Origin: Pelargonium nanum
Taxonomy: Eukaryota; Streptophyta; Magnoliopsida; Geraniales; Geraniaceae
DNA: 25,065 nt
NCBI GenBank assembly: GCA_036897485.1
Contig: JAYMTF010001242.1
Coordinates: 1 to 25,065 of the forward strand
Direction of reading: 5' to 3'
The notes under the pieces were generated by a model. That model saw only the letters and a program-made list of their open reading frames with translations. It did not search any database and was not told where the DNA came from. How positions within the stretch are numbered: position 1 is the stretch's first letter; every line of letters begins with the position of its first letter. The position numbers were made by a program, and so were the translations under genes. Of the stretch, positions 1 through 11,600 are shown in pieces.

Positions 1-3000
1 AATTACTTTTAGTTTATGAAATCCTAGGGGTATAACAATATAATCTATAAATAAACAAACTTTATATAATAACCTTACGGCTTATATTGAATACTACTCT
101 AAAACATTGCCAATTTTATTGGTTTTAACGCCTTTTGAGCTAGTGTATATATATAAGTTGACCGCATTAAACTAAGAAGTACTAAGTTCACTGGATAGAA
201 ATTCCTAGTTTTTTAAAATAATTAAGACTATTTTAGCGCATATTCCTCTATAATGGATTCCGGATTCTATTACCCAACTTTAAAATAGAAATGATTAAGA
301 GTGTGTCTTTCAGTCTAAAAATACCCAAGAGTGCTTAGAATTTTACTTAAATTGTACTAGGAATAGTTAAAAGTGTTCCTAAAGTACGCCAATTAAGGGC
401 TCTTTATTACTAAAAAAGGGGAAATAGAGCTACAGCACCCTCTTAAAGACTCCACCTTTCGGTTTAAATTTACGGTTAATGTAACTAATGTGTCTAGTTC
501 TTATATTATGTTTTATAAATCTGGAGTTAATTTAAATGAAAAAGAAGCTGTATATTGAAAACCCTTCCGTACTAAAAAAGAAATAATAGAAAGGCCTGAA
601 TCAACTAATAACTGGCACCGGGTAAGAAGCCAATCTTACAAACAAGGTGTATTTTAGGTCTTGTACCCTATTTGGACCCTGCCAAAGAACACGGAGTATA
701 GTGAGCATCCTTATTTTTAACTGTATGCGCTAGAGGTAAGAGTTTAATCCACGGATCTTATTTCTTATAATATAGGTTAGTTCTCGCTCAGATAAAAACG
801 AGGGTCTAAAATATTAGGACTACCCAGAACAATACAATTAAAACAATCAAGGTAGTGCATAAAGAATCCCTTTTTCTTTACTCGGAATTACTGTAGGATA
901 ATTAATTTTAGTTTTAGCTGAGTAGCTTTTACATGGAGCCACTCTAAATTAATCATGAAACCTATTAGTTACACAAACAAGGAGTTTAAGTTACAAACTA
1001 ACGCAAACCCTATCCAAAAACACCTTAGAAGAAAAAGCTATACAAATGTAGCTAACAAAGTGTCCTATTTTACACTATATACTTGAATACTCTTAGAATT
1101 TTACTCTTCTTAGTAATGAAAAAAAGTCAAAGTATATATCTAAACTGTCATCGTAATATTAGCAAAGGGTCTCCAATCTCAGTTAAGTATAAGATTGTTT
1201 CATTCTCTCGCAGTACCTATAAAACCTCCTAAGTTCTATAAATATATTCAAAATAGAACAAGCGAGAGCTAGGTATCGTGAGTAACACAAAACAAAAACT
1301 GGCAAGTATAGGAGCTTATAGTTTTCAATTTGATAAATCAGGATAGAATTTTTTGTAATATATTAAATCCACTTTTTGTTTAAGAAATCCGACTTTTTTA
1401 TTCAGGCACTTACCCGTGTCTAGGAGGAGAAAAAGCTAGCTCAAGACAGAGTCCTTTACATTTCCTATGATTAGGATTCTATCTATTCCTTTTGAGATCC
1501 TATTAAATTGAAAAGTTGGCAGTGATGCTCTATTGTAAATATAAGAAGCTAGTGCTCTAGCAATTTAGATTTTTACCTCACTTAATTAAAAAAACCCTAA
1601 GTGCCCGGTGGATCGAAAAAATACTAACTCTATTTTGATATTGAGAGACTCTTTGAAACAGTATATACTAATGTAAATCCCGTTACACTAGAACTAGAGA
1701 TTTCCTTATAGCTTAAGGGAGACACTCTCAAATACTTCGTCTAAATCGATTCCTTTTTTATGACTCATAAATATTATAACGGGCATAACTGAGGTTTCTG
1801 TCGGGCTAGCTTTATCGTGGCAAGTAATTCGTTAACTGCTAGCATCTTAGAAAAGAAGCTTCCTATTATATAACACTAGACAACACTTTTTTAGCCTGGG
1901 TAGAGGCTCTTTAAGAAGTAATACCGCATCTTATATGTTAAACTAGGCAACCTCGTTCATGTACTATTGGAGATTTAGGACACCCTTGCATATGCCTTTA
2001 TTAGAATTTCACAAATTGGTTTAAGAGATTGCCCTTAATCAGTTCGGACCCTTACTTTAGTGCTGTCTTTCCAAATTCTCGGAGTGGCACCATATTTTTT
2101 AAAGCAGAGGCTTGCTAAGAAAAAACACTAATTTAGAAGCTACTTTTCTAAGATGCTAGGGTATGGCTTAAAAAAGATAGGAATTCCTGGAAGGAGCCCC
2201 CTATTTGACTTATTTTTTAGGATTCACCAAAAACGTGTAACAACTCCCTTTATATTTAATAAAACTGCGTCTCTTTGCGTGTACTGGTATATAATGAGCA
2301 TAGATTTTTCAGTCGGTATTTTACTCGAGGATTTTAATTTAACAAGTACAATTGAAAGGGATTCTACTTAGAAAATCTTCTATCATATACCTTTTTAGCC
2401 GTAAGCTTGGTACCCCTCGCCAGCATATGTATATAATTGATTACCTTCTTGTCTTTTAAAGAAAGAGCTTTTTAGTCAGGCTAATACTACAAACCCCGGG
2501 ACTTGGTAAGAGTCTGTCCTACCCACTAGGATTAAAATGCATTTTTATTCCCTATTTTAAATGTAGTAATAAGGGACAGTTTGCTTTATTTCGGAAATTG
2601 TACTCTAATTGCCTTTTTAGTTTTGTTCTAAACCTTTTTTTTCTCAATAAGTGTCTCCCTTTAGTTACCAACTTATTTCAGTAAAGGATTCAGATTCTAT
2701 TTATTTTGCATTCTAAACAGCAGCTCAAGTCACTATTTCCGATCAAAAAGTTTCTCTAGCTGCATTGTAACTATATAAATAAACTAGGCGATAAGGTATT
2801 CAATTAAATACGACGGGACATGCACATGTTTTACAAAAAGGAGTTGAAGCCTCCTACTAAAATAAAATATAATTAACCTTTTTATTTCATAGCCGATCCG
2901 GTACTTAATACTATTAGAATATTTCCTATTCTGCTATACTATTACTACTGAAAGTTATCAGATCCATATAAGCTTCAGGTACTTCTTTAGAATCAGACTT

Positions 3001-6000
3001 CTGTAAAGGCATACTCCAGGATTCAAAAGACAAAAACCAAGGAGCTCCCGCCTAGATTGGTTAGAGTCCTTTCGCTCGAAACCCAGTGCAATCCCTTTGT
3101 TAGTTGCCCTTCTTTCTACTACCCGCATCCATTAAATTTAAATCCCATTCTTTAAAATTGAGCCAGCAAAGTAAAGAAGAAAATCTGTAATAGTAAACTT
3201 AAACATCGTATGGCCTTGCCGTTCTAAATAAACTATTCCAATTGAGAGAAGTCTGCGCACCTACTAATTTAGTAATCTATTTGTTCTTAGTGCATTGTTT
3301 ATATATTCCCGAAAATACCTTACAATACTTGGATACTTAGTATAGGACTCTGCATTTGTTGACTTATGAATAGAAATGCATAGAAAAATTCTTTTAAAAC
3401 TTGAGAGTAAAAGGATAGAATTCTTCTGTTTATCCTTACTCCTTGGTATAAAAGTTGAGTGTTTAGACTAAGCATTTCCAATGAGTAGAATAGGAGGTCT
3501 AGAGTTCAAAGAAGGATAAGCCGTAGAAATTTTAGTCGAACAACCTATATTTGTAAAGTTTTTTAATAAGGCTTCTTTCACGCGCAGGAGTATTCAGAGC
3601 AAACTGTAGCTTAGATACAAAGGGAGTCCCTCAAGGAAGTATTTAAAGGATTTTCTTTAGTATTTCTCTTTATTTCTATAATTGCATAATGAATACTGTT
3701 TATCCGATTCTTTTTAAGATGTTGCCACATCTATAAATTGTTATTTGAGTTGCTCTCTCTTCTCTATTATATATATTTTCAAAGCCATAGCTTTTAGTGC
3801 TAACCCATGCTTCTTTGTATGTTTTAGGGCATACTCTTCCCCAGTGCCCTGTAAAAAAAGTCTAATAGTGATTACAGTTTCCTTTTTATCATTTATCTAG
3901 TGGAATATAATAAGGAGGTCATAAGATAGCTTTAAAACGTTGAAAATATGGATCCTGATTGCGAAAATACAAGAAACGGTTCTAAAAAAAAAGTAACTAG
4001 TACCCTATTAGTACTGCTTCTATAACAACGAAATATTCTTTATATAGCTAAGTCAAATGACAGAGACTTTGTATACCTAACAAAGAGAGAACCTTTTACT
4101 ACCAAATTAATTAAGACTTAGAATTATTTTTTTCCAAAACTTAAATAATAAAAGGTAATCTCTGGATTTCTTGAGTATAGTAACATGGAATCTTGTAAGG
4201 CGCACAAGAAGAGCCAAAACCAATCGAAGAGAATAAATAGAGCGATTTGCGAGTCTAATCTTTGGCTCAAAAGGGAGATTTAACTTAAAAGTGAGTAACT
4301 GGATATAACAGGAATTGGAGTTTATGGTATTTAAAAGAGAATCAAATTCCATTAAGATACTCGACTAAAGCAGGGGGTCTGTAGATTTCTTTTGGATTTA
4401 ATGCGCGACCGGTAGTAATGCATATAATTAAGGGGCTTTTACTTACTCATTTGATAAGAAGCGCTGGTCTTTAAATTTTTACTACACCCTTATCTTACCT
4501 AAGTCTTGGAATTGTTAACTTTTTGTGGTGTTACCACTCCGACTAGGAAGGGATACCTAAGTATTAGGACTATAGCAGCACGTATCTACTAATTTTGATT
4601 GTAGGAAGACTCTATTTCTCTATAGCGCGAAACTGCCTATGGGCCTAGATGATAGTCTTATTCTCCTGCAATGTGAGACTAAAAAGTCTAAAGTAGCGGA
4701 CTAAAATCTTGACAAACTTCGTAATAAATTTCCCAGACTCCCAGCTGAGAAGTAAAAAGGGGCCCTTTATAAAACAGCGTATTGCTTACGAGTTATCTAG
4801 AACGGAAGTAAAGATGTCAGTAAGCATAAGTCCTTGTACTAAAAGCTCTTCCTCTCCGCATTATTGCTATGGTATTCCAAAGCAGAGGGGTCTAATAAAC
4901 CTTAAAACTCAGAAAGGGGTTCTCCCAAGGTCGAGAGCATTTCCTATTTCTAGATTCGTTTAGAAAGGGCCGCTCTATTAAGCTTTTGTTACTCCTGGCG
5001 TTGCGATGGAACTTGTATAAAAGACTCTGAGAAGTAGTATAACAGGGTATAGAGCTGAACGAAACAATATAAAAGGGCCCCGTTGTCAAGTAAGTCGTAG
5101 ATTTTGGATTTTCCTAAATCCTTCCGTGTAGTGAATATAGTTTTATCCTAATATTACTTATTATTCAAATTACCTTATTATAAGGTTCTTTCCAATCTCC
5201 ATCAGGAAAAGAGGTACAGTAGCCATCCGCTGGGATATTTACAACTAAGCTAAAGCGAGGGTTTTTCTCTAATTAAAGTTTTACAAGTCTTTTGCCAATG
5301 TAAAAACAATATTCCAGCCTCTTCTTTTTGGGTTTCCCTATACAAGATACGAAACTTGATAGAGGGCGTTAAGTGGTGGGCTGTATTTATGGTTGGATTT
5401 CTTCCGATAAAGCAATTTCATCATATACTCATTTAGATCCCTCTATATATAAGTCTTTTTCCTAAATTTCTTTGGAATTGCAATATAAAAAGAGAAAGAG
5501 CGAGTCCTAATCTAGTATTTCTCAGAGAGAGGGTAAACAAACTTTTGTAAGTCCGTGGGGGTCTAAAATTTATGCGTTGAGCTTTACGAGTTTTTGTTTG
5601 AAGACGCCTTATTCTTGCAACGGGGTTTATATGAGAGGAATTCCTCGGTGTAGTATGCTGACCGCAAAAATAAAAAGTAGGGTATTGTCGTCTAATACCC
5701 TTGATTAGATCTAAGAAGTACCCTGTGAAATCTGTAACATCTCAAACTGGGGAGGCGCTTGCCCCATTTAGTTAACAGCAAAAGCTTTTCTGTAAGCAGT
5801 GTCCTTATTCAGGAAGGGCCTAGCCCCGTTAGAAGTCTAATAAAAAAAGCAAAAACTTTTTAAAGGATTACAAAAACTTGAAGATAAGACACCTTACTCC
5901 TTTAATAAACTCTTTTCAAGATAAATATGAGGATTTTACGACAGTAAGTAGGTATATTCTAACTAGTGAAGCTAGCTTAGTGCCGAAGAATAAGGTAGAG

Positions 6001-6309
6001 ATCAGACTCGGGGCAGTTTAAAACTTATGAATCCAAAAAAAACTGATGGGGTTAGAAGCCCTTATATAATACTAAGATCCCGGTAAGATCTTTTTAGCAA
6101 CTCTAGACTAGAATCCCAGTTACCACACTCCTGCTGCTTTTTGAAAAAACTTAAATACATTATCCTAGTAAACATATACTGGCAATAGATATATCATCGA
6201 TTCATATAGAATACCTAATTAGAATCCCCCTTTTACCCGCGCAGTAAGATGAACTACTTTAGAAATATCGATAATTTTCAACCTTTCCCTTTGTATTTGT
6301 AGCTCTACT
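1..6309. other. Non-coding stretch, no gene supported
   Basis: About 6.3 kb with dense stop codons in all six frames. The longest frames are 72 codons at 2153-2371 (plus), 81 at 4107-4352 (minus) and 84 at 4709-4963 (plus, TTG start). Their translations show no domain, membrane pattern or composition that I recognise, and two overlap each other at 4892-4963 on opposite strands. I see no rRNA core sequence, no tRNA T-arm with a matching anticodon arm, and no mobile-element ends. Small hairpins at 3826-3850, 4525-4537, 5635-5646 and 5748-5766 are the only local structure. The composition is evenly AT-rich, as expected for drifting organellar spacer. Confidence 0.7.
3826..3850. repeat. Hairpin, 6-bp GC-rich stem
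   Basis: Arms AGGGCA (3826-3831) and TGCCCT (3845-3850) are perfect complements around a 13-nt loop. The stem is GC-richer than its surroundings. It is followed by A-rich rather than T-rich sequence on the plus strand, so it does not look like an intrinsic terminator. A chance origin is possible. Confidence 0.5.
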
Positions 6310-6350
6310 AACCAGGAATTACCCCAGTTCCGTGCAGGAACCCCCTGGTT
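6310..6350. repeat. Two-tier GC-rich stem-loop
   Basis: The outer arms AACCAGG (6310-6316) and CCTGGTT (6344-6350) are perfect complements. Inside them GTTCC (6327-6331) pairs with GGAAC (6337-6341) around a 5-nt loop GTGCA. The two stems are joined by an asymmetric internal loop of 10 nt on the left and 2 nt on the right. Twelve base pairs, seven of them G-C, is unusual in this AT-rich window. Stem-loops of this kind mark processed 3' ends of plant mitochondrial transcripts, but no gene lies next to this one, so a role is only inference. Confidence 0.65.
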
Positions 6351-6959
6351 TAAGAAAATAAGTAAGTCCCTCAGCTAGGGTACGTAATTGTTTTACGATA
6401 TTCCTTATTAGGGGGCAAGCTGAGTTTTCATAGCTATGACCAATATAAAAATAAATAAGGGCCCTCGTATTTCCAGCAAAAGAAAAAAACGAAAAGCATT
6501 AACCAACAAAATTAGGAAATTAAAGTCTAGAAATGAGCTCCTAAATCTTTTAATCCCTTTATAACTTTTATGCCTTTAACAGTACGGGTTAAGCATTTAT
6601 CTTAGTAATTAAATCCCAATATTTGTCAGCCTAAGCTTGCCTTAACTAGCTAAAACTTAGGATTTACTAAGCTTTTAACCAACGGCATTCAATACTTAGA
6701 CGGGGTGCTCTACTGCTCGATTCGACGGGAATTCAGAAACATTGAATAAGAGCTAAATAAACGGAGATTCTATAATCAATTTCTTTTTATTAAGAATAAC
6801 TAAATGAATCATTAGAATACTCTATTTAGACGCCTAGAAATAAAACTCTATCCTAAAAAATATATAGTACACCTTGGGCTCTTGCAGGTAAGGTTATAAC
6901 CTCGATTACATAAGTTATGAATTCTATAAGAAAAAAACTATTTCATAACGTAATTAAAA

Positions 6960-7029
6960 GGCATTACCTTTTTAATTAAGTTAGAACAGTAAGCCACCAG
7001 TAGCTGTAGGTTCAAGCCCTGTCTCAGTT
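6960..7029 (+). pseudogene. Possible trnD-like tRNA relic
   Basis: The stretch has tRNA-like parts in order. A D-loop-like AATTAAGTTAGAAC (6974-6987) resembles the AATTGGTTAGAGC of plant tRNA-Asp. A T-arm follows, with stem GTAGG (7006-7010), loop TTCAAGC (7011-7017) and stem CCTGT (7018-7022); all five pairs form if two G-T wobbles are allowed. The AGCTG just before the T-arm also fits trnD. The anticodon region between them is shortened and forms no stem, no GUC anticodon is present, and the acceptor ends do not pair. If it is a tRNA remnant, it is dead. Chance resemblance is a real alternative. Confidence 0.25.
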
Positions 7030-8346
7030 AATAACTCTATGTGTTGTGTTGGAATTCGGAAAATTATATATTTATAGTAGGATAGTTTATACTTAGGAAC
7101 CCGACAGTATTTAATTAAGTTCTTAAAAACAAATCGGAAATTAAATTATTGGGATCCCTGGCCTAGACTACAGCCACAAACAAGAATTCCAATTTAAGGA
7201 TTTCTAAAAAGAATAGGTTACATATGCTGGTAAAAGTAAGAAATTCAGAACTTTCATATCGAAAGGTGTAAAATTCTTGATTCTATTTTATCCGGAAAGC
7301 CCTCTTTCTTTAGTTAGTTCTGAAACTATGCTAGTCCTTACTCTGGTTCACGCACAAAGGAAACTCCTCTTCTAAGCGGAGTCTTTTTCATTATATTCTT
7401 TATAAAATTCTGTATTGAAGGTTCACCTGGAGTAAATGCAGAACGTAAAAAGATGGTTGCTAGTCTCTTTTAAACAATCTTCTCTCGTAAACATACGCAG
7501 CAGTCTTTCTGCTGTTTACTAAGAAATAATGAAAAACCCCGATGCCAAGAAAGGAAACAATAAGAAGCACTCGCTATCCGGAATAAAACTATTAACAGGA
7601 ATAATAATATTTAGTAGTCGAATATTCAAGACATACACTTGTAGTACTTACTTGTGGTAAATCAAGATGTAATTCGTAAATTAAAAAAACTCTTTCTTGT
7701 AAATATACGTATCTACAAATATTTGGATAAAGCAGAAATCTTATAAGGCAACCCCGTACTCACAAGGGCTATGTAGCAGAAGGACCGGATGAGCCTATAA
7801 TTTGAGATTATGAGTTTACTTTTTTTTTCTCAAGCTATCCTTATTTTTTATTACCTATCTTTCCTTTACGTAACAGTTAAGCTAAGCAATAACTTGGCCG
7901 GTTAATTATCTTGAGCGCGAGAATATTCTCAGTACGATCATAAGCTTATATAAATAGGAGCGTATAAGATAAGAACACGGAACAAAAATCACTGAATAAA
8001 TTGTGGTCAAACGGAATTCGTCCAATTCTTTTGGTGTTTGTATAAAACGATTTAGCACAGCTCTTCTTTTGTTGCCTAATCCAAAGAGGAAATGTGCTAA
8101 AACTTAGGTGTGGGATCCTTTTTTATTGGGTATGAAGTCAAGCTTCCTTTGGAAAAGAAGTAAGTATACCTTAGTCTTGCACTTAGATCTAGGGTCAATT
8201 TCAATATACTTAATTTTATAATTAAAGGACGAAAGTTAATAATAAAAATGACTTATGATTTTGTATAAGAAACGAAATTCCGATTCACTATTACTAGAAC
8301 TTTTACTCGGGTGTATACTAAAGCTTTTTGTTATCTTGTGTATTTT
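7030..8346. other. Non-coding stretch left of trnS
   Basis: About 1.3 kb with no open frame of note. The one local structure is a hairpin at 7487-7519: CAGCAG (7498-7503) pairs with CTGCTG (7509-7514) over a 5-nt loop, and GTAAAC (7487-7492) pairs further out past a 5-nt bulge. A second short stem, ACTCC/GGAGT near 7365-7384, is followed by CTTTTT and looks terminator-like, but no gene precedes it on that strand. This stretch also lies downstream of the minus-strand trnS, so the 3' end of its transcript would fall here. I see no clear hairpin plus U-run marking that end. Confidence 0.6.
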
Positions 8347-8431
8347 CGGGTGAAGAGAGATTCGAACTCCCGGTATTTTTCAATACTTCGGTTTTCAAGA
8401 CCGACTCCTTAAACCGCTCAGACATCCACCC
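8347..8431 (-). tRNA. trnS-UGA: tRNA-Ser (UGA), mitochondrial
   Basis: This 85-nt gene encodes a serine tRNA reading UCN codons in mitochondrial translation. Read on the minus strand, the acceptor GGGTGGA (8425-8431) pairs with TTCACCC (8348-8354) through one G-T wobble, and G at 8347 is the discriminator. The anticodon stem TCGGT/ACCGA encloses the loop CTTGAAA, giving anticodon UGA (plus-strand TCA at 8395-8397). The long variable arm typical of serine tRNAs is present, GTATT/AATAC closing a GAAA loop. The T-arm is GGGAG-TTCGAAT-CTCTC with one wobble. No CCA is encoded. It closely matches plant mitochondrial trnS-UGA as I know it. It lies 65 bp downstream of trnK on the same strand, so both are probably cut from one transcript. 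All stems are intact and it appears functional. Confidence 0.96.
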
Positions 8432-8496
8432 AAACTCTAATACATTGGAATACTACACTCTGTTTTCATTACTAAGAGTCTAGGTCTTATTCTTAT

Positions 8497-8569
8497 TGGG
8501 TATAGCAGGACTTGAACCTGCGGCCATTAGATTAAAAGTCCAATGCTCTACCAACTGAGCTATACACCC
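8497..8569 (-). tRNA. trnK-UUU: tRNA-Lys (UUU), mitochondrial
   Basis: This 73-nt gene encodes the lysine tRNA that reads AAA and AAG codons in mitochondrial translation. On the minus strand the acceptor GGGTGTA (8563-8569) pairs with TATACCC (8498-8504) through one G-T wobble, with discriminator A at 8497. The D-arm is GCTC-AGTTGGTA-GAGC. The anticodon arm is TTGGA-CTTTTAA-TCTAA with anticodon UUU (plus-strand AAA at 8534-8536). The T-arm GCAGG-TTCAAGT-CCTGC is perfect. No CCA is encoded. The sequence is nearly the native plant mitochondrial trnK-UUU, not the intron-containing plastid gene. It is first in the pair with trnS-UGA, and a promoter-like TATAAGAGA lies 16 bp upstream. It appears fully functional. 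Confidence 0.98.
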
Positions 8570-8585
8570 TGAAAATACAAGGCTT

Positions 8586-8594
8586 TCTCTTATA
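8586..8594 (-). promoter_or_regulatory. Promoter-like TATAAGAGA upstream of trnK
   Basis: On the minus strand these nine bases read TATAAGAGA. That is one mismatch (T for C at the first position) from the CRTAAGAGA core known from many dicot mitochondrial promoters, where transcription starts within or at the end of the motif. It ends 16 bp before the mature 5' end of trnK and points towards trnK and trnS. Plant mitochondrial promoters are loose and a 9-mer with one mismatch can arise by chance; position and orientation are the main support. Confidence 0.25.
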
Positions 8595-8608
8595 CAAGAA
8601 GTCTTGTA
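8593..8608. repeat. 7-bp inverted repeat upstream of trnK
   Basis: TACAAGA (8593-8599) and TCTTGTA (8602-8608) are perfect complements separated by only AG. The repeat overlaps the upstream edge of the promoter-like motif by two bases and lies 24 bp from the 5' end of trnK. It could be a binding site for a dimeric protein or a chance palindrome. Confidence 0.45.
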
Positions 8609-11600
8609 AGAATATATAGACTAAAAGGATTCTATATCTATGTGATTATTATATCTTTTATAGATAAGTTTTCATGCTAATGTCTATAGCAGCAGGCTTA
8701 TTTATAGTTTAAAAGAAAGAAGAAAAAGTTATTCTTTAAAAGGGCTCGTTTGAAAGAGTCTAAAAAAAGGCCAATATCCTTAAATTATATATAGATATTT
8801 TAAGTTCTAGATTCTAGACCTGAAATCCTTGTAAGAAATCTTATTAACTACTCTATAATAGTTAAAACGGAGTTGCTAAATAAGAAAACTCAGGAAAGGT
8901 TCCTAAGTCTTGTAATAAATTACAATGATAGGCTACCGCGCTAAAAGCTCGCATTCTCTTGTAAAAGACGACTTAATTTGGTGTAATGCTACGTACTCCT
9001 AAAAAAAAGGTTAGGATATTAAGTATACCCGTAATGTAAGTAGTTTCGAAAACCCGAATTTTTGTAGCTGGTTAAACGATGGTGCTGCTTGTTCTCTTAA
9101 TCTTTTCAATTCTAACTCTAAATTAACCTATCTCTCAGTATCATCAGATGTCGTCGACAACCTAAGCGCGATACGCGGAGGATTTCATTAATGATCCTAT
9201 ATTCTTAATATTTTAAAATTACTAGGGTAAGAACTACACTTATAAAATACTATTTAGTAAAGGGTAAGTGTGCATTTTTCGGTTGAGCCTCTCAAGTAGC
9301 CCGGGGCTCGGAAACGGCAAAGTTGAGTACATTTTATACTTACAATTACTCTATGCTTTTGGCTGTTGTTATATATGAAATTGCCGTTGGCACCCATAGG
9401 GCACTCTCGAAGCAAGTATGATTTCTAGATAAATAAAAAAATCCGTTCCAGGCTCTTATTGATAATAAAGAAAACCGAAATGTATACTACAGCATTACCT
9501 CGTATGGACTCATGCTCTACCGAACCAACTAAAAAACATTTCACATTAGCATAGGAACTCCGAATAAGAAAAAATAAATATGAGTTTTTAGGTACCCTCC
9601 CATTATCCATTATAAATATAGTTACAAGATAATAATGTAATAAGTTCTAAAAAAATATTTATTTACTAGTTCAATTTCAATACCTTAAGTTCGAACCTTT
9701 TTTATATCAGATTCTAGGCAATCTTTTCTTATGCGTTGTTTTCTCTTGAAATCTTGCCTCTAAAAGAGCTTAGAACAGCGTATAAATGGAATCCGTTATA
9801 AGAATGGTGCCCATAGATAACGGGGGCCATGAGTATACTTAACGAATACCTAGTAACTTAATCTGGATACTCTTCTAAAAGCAAATATCGAAGCTAGAGA
9901 ATGCACAAATGTTGTAGTTGAATTCTGATAAAAATCAAATGTTTCTTTGGGTTCCCAGTCTCAAAAGGGGGTAGAATTCCTATATTGTGCATGCTGCTTT
10001 TCTCTAAAAAAATTGTTAATTTATAACAAGGGGGATAAAACTACAAGATTTTCTTTTGTAAGCCCTAAACTCTGAAAAGCATTCTATTATATTTAAAAGC
10101 AAGTCAAGTTCGATTAGGTTTTATACTAACCTAATTAGTAGTATCTGTAATCTGGATTCTATATATTCTTTGTCTACCTCCGAATAAAGCTTAGCGAAAT
10201 TATATATCCTCGGACAGTTAGTAATAAAAGTGGTTTGCTTAAAAGTCGGTAGGTAATGATATAATTTAGGTTTTGTTAAAGTTTTTTTACTAATCTAATC
10301 TAGGTCACTGTTTAACAAGGATTCAAGAATAACCCTAATTCCTTATGACTATACTCCAGCAAATTCAAGTTTATTTTATCATACTTTACTGAATACTCGA
10401 AATAAGATAAGAATGGAACAGCACAGATATAGGATTTCAATAAATCGAAATAGCTTTCTTTGGAACTTATGGCTTTTTCCTTCTATTATTAGCAGCAGTA
10501 ACTCTTAATTTTTAGAAGGCCGTTGTGCTTGCTATGTCAAATTAGGAATCAGAACTTATATACTCCTTAAACACTATAGGACAGCTACTCGCGTACGAAT
10601 ACCCCGGTCTTGTTGTTGGTGAATTCTAAACTATTTAGAAGTATATTCGCTTAGTGAGATATTCTTGCTATGAAAAGTTAGATAGATATTAACCCAGTCT
10701 ATCTTGCTTGTTAAATACTAAATTAGAAAGGCTGGGGAGGGGCAAAATGTAAACTACTAGCTGTTCTGGTCATTTAGTAGGACATCTCGGGTAACGCTTT
10801 GGATATGGTATCTTTATATATATTAGTAACTCCTCCATCGCTAAACTTAATAAGGACCCCCCTTTTTCTTTTTTCTTGGAAACAATTTCCTTTAATTAAC
10901 TAGTAGGGACAAACTGGGCTTGTCTGTGGCAACTCCGAGTAATTTACTTAACTTAATATAAAAGATAATAACAAAGTTTTAGTTCTAAATCGAAGAAATA
11001 ATCCCATTCAACAGAAACCTTGGCTGGTTTGTTTCACGATATTTATATAATTACGGAGCAGAATAGAACTTAGTTAAGCTCCAAAAAATATAGGATAGAT
11101 TTTAATTGTGAGCTCACTGTTAAAACAGGAAAAATTTTTAATTTATTAAGGTGGATTCTTATCATAGTTCTATTTTCTTAATTGATATTTTCAAAGTAAG
11201 AAAGAGTTTTAGTAAAGAATTCCTGCTATAACTAAATTGGATTTAATCATTCTACACCAAAAAAGGGATCCTATTGTTTTAGGATTCTAATAACTTACGT
11301 ACAAGTGCTCAACATTAAAGGAAAACTGACTTTTATAATAGAGTACAAAGCCCCTTTATTAACACGATCTTTGATCTAATAAAATCCTTTAGTAGGCTAC
11401 GAAGTATGCAAATTTAAAGGGACAACCCTTCCAAATGATTGCGTCCTATATACGAAGACAAGATTGGACTCTTGATTAGGCGATTTCTTTTGTCCAATCA
11501 TCTATTAAGTAAAAATAACATTGAGTTACCTTGTTAGTCCAAGGGCGAGGGAAAAAGAGATGTACGTGAATAAAACTCCAGAAGGTATTTCTAGGTATTT

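Noticed and set aside
2153-2371. 72-codon plus-strand frame with ATG
   Set aside because: It has a proper start, but its translation shows no domain, no membrane layout and no clear codon pattern.
3957-3985. Domain V-like piece of a group II intron (GATTGCGAAAA then ACGGTTC)
   Set aside because: The two arms do not pair into the expected 34-nt hairpin and the catalytic AGC triad is missing.
4107-4352. 81-codon minus-strand frame
   Set aside because: Leucine- and lysine-rich as AT-rich DNA predicts, with no motif and no neighbouring gene or conserved context.
4709-5089. Overlapping opposite-strand frames of 84 and 65 codons
   Set aside because: They share bases on opposite strands, the plus frame starts at TTG, and neither translation has a recognisable domain or bias. 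Long frames of this size are expected by chance in 25 kb.
7252-7300. Similarity to an 18S rRNA segment (GGTGTAAAATTCTTG)
   Set aside because: The match stops after about 15 bases and neighbouring conserved rRNA sequence is absent.
9685-9705. TTCGAAC resembling a tRNA T-loop
   Set aside because: Neither strand gives a paired T-stem, and no anticodon arm lies at the right distance.
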